Shown piece after piece: positions 20,401-27,305 of a stretch of DNA of 27,305 nt. Source of the stretch: Balamuthia mandrillaris (Eukaryota > Discosea > Longamoebia > Balamuthiidae). The number at the start of each line of letters is the position of its first letter. Position 1 is the first letter of the stretch. The notes under the pieces are model-generated. The model worked only from the letters and a program-made list of their open reading frames with translations. It made no database searches and had not been told where the DNA came from. The stretch is taken from contig JAVKOQ010000566.1 in NCBI GenBank assembly GCA_031835245.1, forward strand, positions 1 through 27,305, in the 5' to 3' direction. The position numbers and the translations under genes are program-made.

Positions 20401-21430
20401 AAAAACAAACAAAAAAAACAAACAAACAAACAAACAAACAACAAACAAACAAAAAAAAAAAAAAAAAAAAAAAAAAAAACAAAAAAAAAGAGAGCAGAGA
20501 GGAGAGAGCAGAGAGCAGAGAGCAGAGAGCAGAGAGCAGAGGAGAGAGGAGAGAGAGAGAGAGAGAGAGGAGAGAGGAGAGAAGAGAGAGAGAGAGCAGA
20601 GAGCAGAGAGAGAGAGAGGAGAGCAAGAGCAGAGAGCAGAGAGCAGAGAGGAGAGAGGAGAGAAGAGAGGAGAGAGGAGAGAGGAGAGAGAAAGAGAGGA
20701 GAGAGCAGAAGACAGAGAGGAGAGAGAAGAGAGAGGAGAGAGAGAGAGCAGAGGCAAGACAGAGGAGAGAGCAAGAGGCAGAGAGCAGAGACAGAAGCAG
20801 AGAGCAGAGAGCAGAGACAGAGAGCAGAGAGGAGAGGCAGAGAGCAGAGAGCAGAGAGCAGAGAGCAGAGAACAGAGAGCAGAGAGCAGAGAGCAGAGAG
20901 CAGAGAGCAGAGAGCAGAGAGCAGAGAGCAGAGAGCAGAGAGCAGAGGACAGCAGTGAAGAAGACAAAACAAGACAAAGAAGGCGAAGGAGGAAGGTGCC
21001 TGCACGGAAAAAGAAAACCTAAACACGCAAACGTGGCCACGTGAATGAAGGACCAGGAGTCGATCGACACCAGCTCCCCATTCACAAAAGGAATGGCCAA
21101 CGGGTCCCACCCAAGCCTGCACGAACGCCCTCCCCAGTCAGCCAAACACAGAAGAGGCGAAGAGAAGAGGAGGAAGCAGAGAGCAAACGTTTTTTGAACC
21201 CAGTGAAGAGCAACCACCAGCGTGAGGCACATCAGACAAAACTGGAGGTGCAGGCGGAGACCCACCTCGGCAAAGGAGGGAGCATCCTCTTTGCTCATCG
21301 GCACATAATCTGACGGTGGGGACGATGCTGTGGACCCGCCGCCGCCGCTTGAGCTTGGCCGCTTTGGCTTGACCGCCTTTGCTGCCTCCCCGCCTCGGCC
21401 TCCGCCTCTTCGTCTTTCTCTTGCGTTCAT
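19815..21430 (-). CDS. Small membrane protein of unknown function, four exons
   Basis: I do not recognise the family. Exons 21430-21189, 21116-21027, 20123-20021 and 19952-19815 join in phase to give 190 residues. Residues 1-55 are basic, Gly/Ser-rich and polar. Hydrophobic stretches follow at about 58-78 (LQFCLMCLTLVVALHW), about 104-122 (FIHVATFAPFWFLFYGILWE) and about 165-182 (WDIWFNILGYRIGEMLL). Histidine and acidic residues sit inside or beside the membrane: SWSFIH, LWEVLEHF, SEHMVNTLWD. The SxxH...WExxE...ND/N-type pattern recalls small bacterial integral membrane families such as DUF2585, but I cannot support that assignment. Frames of exons 2 and 3 were chosen because they give these conserved-looking helices and consistent phase; the 5' site at 21026 is the least certain. 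Start ATG has A at -3. It shares a divergent promoter with the CLU gene. Confidence 0.6.
20307..20489. repeat. AAAC tetramer and poly-A tract
   Basis: AAAC units broken by A-runs of about 25-35 bases. There is no G on the plus strand until the GAGAG repeats resume. Confidence 0.93.
20490..20950. repeat. GAGAGCA heptamer array
   Basis: The right part (about 20836-20946) is a nearly perfect 7-bp tandem array of GAGAGCA; the left part mixes GAGAGCA, GAGAGGA and GA dinucleotides. It shares the GAGAG core and the 7-bp period with the array at 16880-17153. Confidence 0.92.
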
Positions 21431-21761
21431 CTTCCACCTTTGTTTTTATCATGACGACCTGGGATGAACTTTGATTTCCTATTGGATATCGGTTCATTAT
21501 GATTGATATCCGATTGGGCAATTTAAATCAATTAATATAGATTCAATTATAGGTGTAATCATTGAATGCACCAAGAATGCTGGGCGAGACGAGGAATTCA
21601 CCTTCTTTTTGTTTTTGGCGAAGAGAGAACTTGCCTTGTTTCTTGTGGCACGAAGCGCAGCGTAGCAACAAGGTGGAAACCAGCACAGAACGCTTCAGCT
21701 TGATAACAACATAACCCTATCTCCACAAGGAAGAGAAACAACAACAATTGACAGAAGAAAT
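21431..21761. promoter_or_regulatory. Divergent promoter with CCAAT-type motifs and an inverted repeat
   Basis: This 331-bp gap separates the start codons of two genes transcribed in opposite directions. ATTGG (inverted CCAAT) occurs at 21481-21485 and 21513-21517. GGATATC at 21484-21490 and GATATCC at 21505-21511 form an inverted repeat with a 14-nt spacer overlapping the first motif. An AT-rich stretch, about 21521-21550, follows. Use of these sites is inferred from position only. Confidence 0.45.
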
Positions 21762-23016
21762 ATGAACGAGGACCAACAACGAGCGGCAGTGGGACTCCTT
21801 CCTCCTCCGGGCAAACAACTGAATGAGAAAAAGAAAGGGTCCAGCTTTCGACAGAGACTCAACCAACAACAAAAACTGGTGGCACAAAACAGAACACCCT
21901 CCGAGGTTAAAGATACATTTGTATACTCCGTTTCTGCCTCCTCTTCCTCTTTGAGCAGCGAAGAAGCGCCTGGGTTCTTTTCTTCTGCTTCTTCTGCGCC
22001 GGGTGAGGAGGACGGCATTCACGACTGGAACGGCAAGTTTTTGGCTCTATTGGAGAGGCCCAATTCCTTGGAGAAGTTACAGCAGCTTTACCGACACGCT
22101 CAGGACTTCGTGCACACTGCTGGTTTGCACTTTTGAGTTTGTTTTCATACCTTTGTGTTTGCTTCTTCTCATTTGTTGGGTTCAAAACAGAGGCATTGGG
22201 CCGCATTATCATCAACGAGAGACATTTGCCCAATGAGAAGAAGACCATCCAGCCTTTCATAGTTTAGTACTTCTTCTCCTCTTTTCTGCGCTCATCTCTC
22301 TTTTCTTCCTCAGTTCTATTGTTTTTTTGTTATGCTACTCTTGTTTTGTCTCTATTCCCTACTTCGCTTTGCTGCTTGGCTTTTCTTTTCTTTCGTTCTC
22401 TGCTTTTTACTTCATTGCTTTTCTCCTTTCGCTTCTCTAATGTATGATGATCCCTTCTTTCTTCCTCTTTTTCGCTTTCTTTCTCATGAGTACTCTACCT
22501 TTAGAGCGGAGTGGCGGGAGGCGAAAAGTTTTTCAGTAACGGCATATGGTTCAAGTATGCAGTTGATCTATTGCGGACTGACCTCGATGAACCCAAGTGG
22601 ATGTATGGCCAAGACTCTCCTGATGATGAAAAAGCGATGAAGTCTGGAGGACACGAGCTCAAGGGTTCGGTGGCGTTCATGGAAGCGGGTGTCAACCAAC
22701 TAAGCATTCCCCTTATGGTCCTCATTGGTAGCTCTTCGCTTGCTTCTTTCTCTGTTGTCCGTTCTAATTGGGGTAAACACAGATTACTTGGGGTTTCGCC
22801 TTGTGGCTATAGCGCAGCTGCCGATAACGGCGGACACCATAGTGTATGGCACGGGCGATGGAGGCAAAAGGATTCACAATGACGATGCTAAAATGGCCAT
22901 TGCGATGCAAACAGTAGCCAACCGGCTGAACTTAAAGCCACATAAAGTTGGAATGTATGAGATTGCTGTTTGCGCGGATGTATCCTTCTCTTATGTTTTC
23001 TTCTGTTTCTTTTTCT

Positions 23017-23061
<45 letters not shown>

Positions 23062-26000
23062 GTAGTTTTCTTTAATGGATTGCCAACGTAGATTGAAGGC
23101 CATATTGGTAAAGACGGAAAACGTTATGTCATAGACTATGGTCGCGTTTTCCCACCAGAGGGCCTTCCTGAACAAGACAGGTACATGTCTTCTTCTCTTG
23201 CTTTCAATGCTGTAAAATGCTAAAAAGCGTTACTTTTGGACCTTTTGCTTCAACAGCGAAGAAGAGTACGATAAGCGCTCCATTTTCTACAAGCTGTTAC
23301 GACCAGGTAAGACCAGCCAAAACAAACGTCAAACCATACGCTTACGCACCAAAACAACAACTACACAGAGCTAGTACGATGGAACCCAGTTGCTTTGTGT
23401 TCAGATGGGATGTCTGGTTTTGTACGGCATGACATGAGTGCTGCCAAATACGAGCAGCACATCCAAGAAGCTACCAAACGGCTTATTACCAATATCATTC
23501 CGTCCTTCGCAAGAAAGATTTACTCCAAGAGTTACGCCAAGCACTTCATCACTTTGGTTCAGGACAACCTCAGCGAACTCCTCAACAAAAAGTCAAAGAT
23601 GAAGGACGAGTCTCATTTGACGTTGCGAAACATCCTGACCGAAACAATCGATCAGAACAGTTTGAAAGCCTTGATAGTGGAGATGCACAAACAGGGCATC
23701 AACGTTCGTCACATCGGCCGCATTCGCCACTGCTTTCTCTCTTTTCTTTCTTCATCTGCTTCCTCATGTGCTTCTCCTTCGACTTCTCCCACTTGTGGAT
23801 TGCGTTCTCCACTGGAGGAGGCTGCATCCTATCCTCCTTCCCTGTTTTGCCAAATAATGAAAAGCTACTATGAAAGCAGGCTGGAAAGAGGAATGTCCTC
23901 CGCCATGAACACGTTGTTGCTGGTGGAAATGGTGGTCAGAGTGGTGAAGTGCATCTTCAGGCGGCTTTTGCGACAGCCCTCTCGCGGCTCTATCCGCTTC
24001 GAAGTGTTGAAGCTGCTGAACCTTTTGTTTTGTGGAGAATCGGCTTCAGGTACTAGATTCTTTTCGTTTCTTTCGTTTTCGTGCCTTTCTTTCGTGGTAT
24101 AGGTGTTCTTTCATTCTGTACCATTGACTCTAACTCTGTTTTTGTGGGCTTTGATACCATGAAGAGGGAATGCAGTTTTGGGAAAACGATATCAAGAATG
24201 GAATCCTGCAGAAGTTTGGGCGAGAGGCGCTCTTTGAAGAAGAGAGGACCTACAGAGGATATCTTTTCAACACAATATTTGAGTATAAGAACATTCCTTT
24301 GCTGTTGCTTCAACGCTTGTGTGAAATGGTATTTAATATCTATCGCAGTAACACCCTTACCTTGCTTACTATAGACCTTCCATTCACAATGTATTACAGA
24401 TAGGCATTCGTCTGAGTTCACAAGCGTGGGTTAGCGTTTCAGCTGCACCCACTCGTTTCCAGTTCCTTGAACCGGATCTCAAAGAAGTTGGAGCACGCGG
24501 TACACTCCTTGTCACTTCTCTTCTGCCCTGTATGTCGTTCTTACTTTAGCTGATTCATATCGTCAGTGAAATACCAAACAGTGGTGGATGTGGCAGAAGG
24601 GAAAGCTCTCTTCAAACAAGCGGCCCAACACAGCAGCAAATCCTTCTTTCTCTCCATCGACCAAGCTGCTTCTTCCTCTTCTTCAGCGACTTCCATTGCG
24701 TTTCCAACTTCCTTCTCAGAAGAACAAAAGTGGAGGGAACTTCATCTGCTGAGCAGCATCCGTCTTTTGGACTGCGCCAAACTGAGGTTCGAGTCTGCCA
24801 TGAGCTCCAACACTCAGTCATTTCAAGTGCTGTACTATCATGGCAGAGTGTTGTTGGAACTGGAAAAAGAAGACTTTGGAAACAACAAGCATCAACGCCA
24901 GCTGAGTGCAGCCGTGAACAGCCTAGAGGAAGCCATCAAACTTTTTCCTTGGTATCAGGCCAAAGGCTTCAATCTTCCTGTTGGCATCTTGGCGAGAGCA
25001 AAGTTCCACCTCGCGAACGCGTTGAGCCTTTGGGGCGGATGTAAGATCATCCATGATAACTACGTAAGCAACGGAAAGTATGAAAAACAACAAAACGCTT
25101 TAGCTGAGAACGAAGATAACAATGTGGATCATTTCTCAAAGCTGCATTCATCCAAGTTCACGCCTCAACACTTCTTCCGAGCAGCAACCAAACTCTACGA
25201 AGAAGCCATTCTGCAGAGCCCAAAGTTGCTGCTCAAACTGGAACAGGAGGCGAAATGCTGGTTCAATCGAGTGGCCCTCATGAAGGAAGAGATAGCTCAA
25301 ACGCGGGTAAGAAAACCTCCTCGCAAAGGAATTGGAATGTTGGAGATAGCTTTTCATCTTCTGGACTTCATCCTTCAATTCTTGAAATCCTCTCCTTCTT
25401 CTGCTTCTTCGTCCTCCGCTTCTGCCGATTCTCCTTTTTCGACATTGTCTTATCTTCGTAGAAGTCGAAGGGAGATAGTACAAGAGAGGCGACATAACAA
25501 AGTTTCATCTTCGTCTTCTGTTGCAGAAGAAGCAGAAGAAGAGAGGCAATGGAGACTTCGTATGGAGGACTATCAGGTGCCTACAGGGAGAGAAATAGCA
25601 CACCATGCTTGGTATGCCTCTTCTTTTCCTGTTGAAGATTGGACTTGCCCAGCGTGTACTTTCATCAACGTTGCGGGCATTCAAAGATGCGAAATGTGCG
25701 AAACCCGGTTTGTTCCCCTTCCCACGACGGAAGTCAAGGTTGACGATGAAGAAGAAGAAGAGGAAGATGAAGAAGCAGAACCAAAGGCAGATGGAACTGT
25801 GAATGCTGTGACAAACGTTGAACTTGCCCGCTGTGACCATTGCATCACTAACGACAAAGAAGAAGCAGAACAACAAGAACATGAAAAAGAAGACGAAGAA
25901 GAGCAAGAAGACGAAGAAGATGACTTCACAATTGTGCAGTTCGATGATATTGAGAATGGCGCCTATTCTTTGTACTCTGATCTACGAGCTTTGCAAAAAC

Positions 26001-26881
26001 CACGGAAAGATTCCTCATCATCAGCAGCATATTCTGTTCCTTATTCTACTTCTTTTTCTTCCTTCACACCTGCTTCTTCTTCGTGCACCTCTTTTACTCT
26101 GTCACCAATTCCCAGCGAAGAAAAACCACAAAAGGAAGAAGAAAAGGTAGAAGCAGAAGCAGAACTTTGCCACGCGAAACTGCTACAAGCTCTCAACACC
26201 ATTCAAGAAGACCGTCTTCAGCGCATGCTCTCCGAGTTGAAATCCAATTTCTTCATTCTGTGGACTGCAGGGGAAAGCAACAACTATCGAGTCACCGGGA
26301 TGCCACCACCGTATGGCGGCGATGGCGGAATGTGCAATCCGCCCTTTGCCCCCATCCAAAAGGTTTGTAGTGTGCCTTTGGCGCCACAGCAAGCCGATGG
26401 AGAGTTCACACCACAACAACGGTTCACCTCCCCTGCTGTGCCATATGTGCCCTCAGATGTTATTTTGCCTCGCTATCATCCCGTGTTGAGCATGCAATCC
26501 AGCCCTTCTGTTCTACCACAACAGCAAACCATCGCTTCGCCTCCACCACCTCACTATGACAGTTCTTCCCCTTCTCTTTTTATCGGCGGAGCCTATGCTG
26601 CCTACCCCACAAGCATGCCACCGCAACAACCACTCGACCATGACTACAGCTCTTCCCTCTATCCTAGTGGAGCCATCGGGACTCCAATCACCACAGGTAT
26701 GCCACCACAACAACAACATAGCTCTTCTGTCCTGCCGCAACAACAAACCATCTCTCCGGAGATGCAACAACAACAACAATCTGCTGCCCTCCCCCTTGAG
26801 CAACAACGACAACGACGGCAACCAATAGACGCTTCAACTCTCCAGGAAGTCATTGATAGACTATTCACAACAGGCCTCTAA
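21762..26881 (+). CDS. CLU-domain protein with TPR-like region, NZF zinc finger and candidate LIR
   Basis: Ten exons join in phase: 21762-22122, 22191-22261, 22505-22727, 22783-22979, 23092-23180, 23257-23306, 23369-24049, 24165-24328, 24400-24499 and 24567-26881, giving 1,416 residues. The CLU domain runs from about 145 to 640: GVAGGEKFFSNGIWFKYAVD, HELKGS, TIVYGTGDGGKRIH, IEGHIGKDGKRYVIDYGRVF, FPPEGLP, SIFYKLLRPELV and GINVRHIGRIR. CLU proteins (clueless/CLUH) bind mRNAs for mitochondrial proteins and act in mitochondrial distribution and turnover. Residues about 660-880 are helical with TPR-like repeats. W1004-T-C-P-A-C-T-F-I-N begins a RanBP2/NZF finger ending CEMC; T1010-F1011 is the dipeptide by which NZF fingers bind ubiquitin. 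A long acidic stretch leads into F1099-T-I-V1102, a LIR-like core. The rest is Ser/Pro/Gln-rich. The CLU_N region of canonical CLUH was not recognised. Start ATG has A at -3. Confidence 0.85.
23022..23059. repeat. CT microsatellite in a CLU-gene intron
   Basis: About 19 CT units on the sense strand of the intron at 22980-23091, upstream of its AG. Confidence 0.93.
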
Positions 26882-26936
26882 TAATAACGCTATTGCATTG
26901 GCAGACCCTGTTAAGCGTATTTTTTAAAAAAGAATA
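26882..26936. terminator. 55-bp convergent gap with A/T near-palindrome
   Basis: Only 55 bp separate the stop codons of the CLU gene and the ZIP gene. A near-palindrome, GTATTTTTTAAAAAAGAATAC, lies at about 26918-26938 and overlaps the ZIP stop codon. It gives T-runs on both strands and might end both transcripts, but overlapping 3' UTRs are just as likely. Confidence 0.35.
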
Positions 26937-27305
26937 CTAACCAAGAAGTTGAGAAGGCAGCAAAGCGCTGACGACAGGCGTGATATCGAGATGCTCCAGG
27001 TAGGCCACTCCCACCATCAAAGCAACTCCCAACAAAAACGCCACAACCTCTTTGAATGACTGCCAGAAGCCACTGTCCTCCAAGAGTTCAGGCAAAACCC
27101 CCACCGCCGCAACGTAGATGAAGCCACCTGCTGTAATAGGCAGGATGATACCACTTGTGTCGCCCCATCCTTCTGCCATCAAACCTGTTTGTTTCGCGTG
27201 TTAGTTGCAAAGTAATAGAAAAAAAGGAAACCAGAAATGGTGGTAAACAAGAAAAACAGGAGAAGAAACAGGACAAACCAATCAGACATCCAAGGAGAGC
27301 ACCAA
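26937..27305 (-). CDS. ZIP zinc transporter (KE4/SLC39A7-like), C-terminal end, partial
   Basis: Two exons are visible, 27305-27279 (open at the right edge) and 27184-26937. They read GALLGCLIGLMAEGWGD, then ITAGGFIYVAAVGVLPELLE, then QSFKEVVAFLLGVALMVGVAYLE and a short tail. This is the last two membrane helices of the ZIP family, where the GGFIYVA and PELLED motifs are typical of the KE4/SLC39A7 and SLC39A13 branch that moves zinc from the ER or Golgi into the cytosol. The catalytic-type HELPHE motif would be upstream, beyond the window, so metal selectivity cannot be judged. The splice junction (ATT G / GT TTG) restores the conserved Ile-Gly-Leu. Confidence 0.88.

Larger units (their letters stand above)
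20124..21026. repeat. 903-bp intron made of simple repeats
   Basis: This intron of the membrane-protein gene is far longer than the others here (mostly about 50-250 bp). On the plus strand it contains GAGAGGA copies (20142-20173), an A-run (about 20175-20200), GA/GCA-rich DNA, another A-run (about 20275-20306), an AAAC region with two more A-runs (about 20307-20489), and a heptamer array (20490-20950). On the sense strand it is poly-T, GTTT and TGCTCTC. Confidence 0.75.

Noticed and set aside
16880-20950. Tandem short repeats considered as a CRISPR array or telomeric DNA.
   Set aside because: Repeats are contiguous without spacers, the genome is eukaryotic, and the units are not G-rich telomere types of the TTAGGG class.
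19888-20967. Long open frames on both strands (over 300 codons) across the GA, A and AAAC repeats.
   Set aside because: Simple repeats lack stops in several frames; the sequence is better explained as the repeat-filled intron and flanks of the membrane-protein gene.
1-27305. tRNA, rRNA and transposable-element signatures.
   Set aside because: No cloverleaf with a GTTCRA box, no rRNA core sequence, and no reverse transcriptase, transposase or integrase motifs were found by eye; small RNAs could be missed.

Overview
This is nuclear DNA of a microbial eukaryote. Five complete or partial genes read as proteins only after short introns are removed, every intron can be given GT...AG ends with matching phases, and the protein families are eukaryotic: PARP6/8, AREL1-type HECT, p62-like receptor, OGFr domain, CLU domain, KE4-type ZIP and GT69. 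I cannot name the species; an amoeboid or other free-living protist is a guess from the gene mix. There are no bacterial operons, no CRISPR arrays, and no transposon coding sequence or tRNA gene that I could recognise. Simple repeats, mostly purine/pyrimidine, are very abundant.

Layout, left to right. (1) 1-3463, minus, open at the left edge: a 12-exon 5' part of a PARP6/8-like ADP-ribosyltransferase with an added N-terminal C2 domain and a UBA-like end. (2) 4352-5980, plus, intronless: a PB1-ZZ-LIR-UBA protein, the architecture of the selective-autophagy receptor p62/SQSTM1. (3) 6465-13207, minus, 13 exons: a membrane-anchored filamin-HECT protein like AREL1 whose catalytic cysteine position holds asparagine and whose HECT N-lobe is split by about 835 charged residues. 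(4) 14891-16474, minus, intronless: a type II membrane glycosyltransferase of the CAP59/CMT1 (GT69) type. (5) 17185-19442, minus, 8 exons: an OGFr-domain protein with a very acidic tail. (6) 19815-21430, minus, 4 exons: a 190-residue membrane protein of unknown function, with a 903-bp intron made almost entirely of simple repeats. (7) 21762-26881, plus, 10 exons: a CLU-domain protein with a TPR-like region, an NZF ubiquitin-binding zinc finger and a candidate LIR. (8) 26937-27305, minus, open at the right edge: the C-terminal end of a ZIP zinc transporter.

Four of the eight genes carry ubiquitin or autophagy modules (UBA, RWD/UBC-like, ZZ, LIR, HECT, NZF). Eukaryotic neighbours are not operons, so this may be chance, but the proteins could meet functionally: a ubiquitin and Atg8-binding receptor, a possible catalytically dead ligase, and a CLU protein that may link ubiquitin and Atg8 to mitochondria-related RNA biology. 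The best leads are the pseudo-HECT, the CLU-NZF-LIR fusion, the p62-like receptor and the C2-PARP fusion. Exon models were built by hand from reading frame, phase and family conservation and have not been tested against transcripts.
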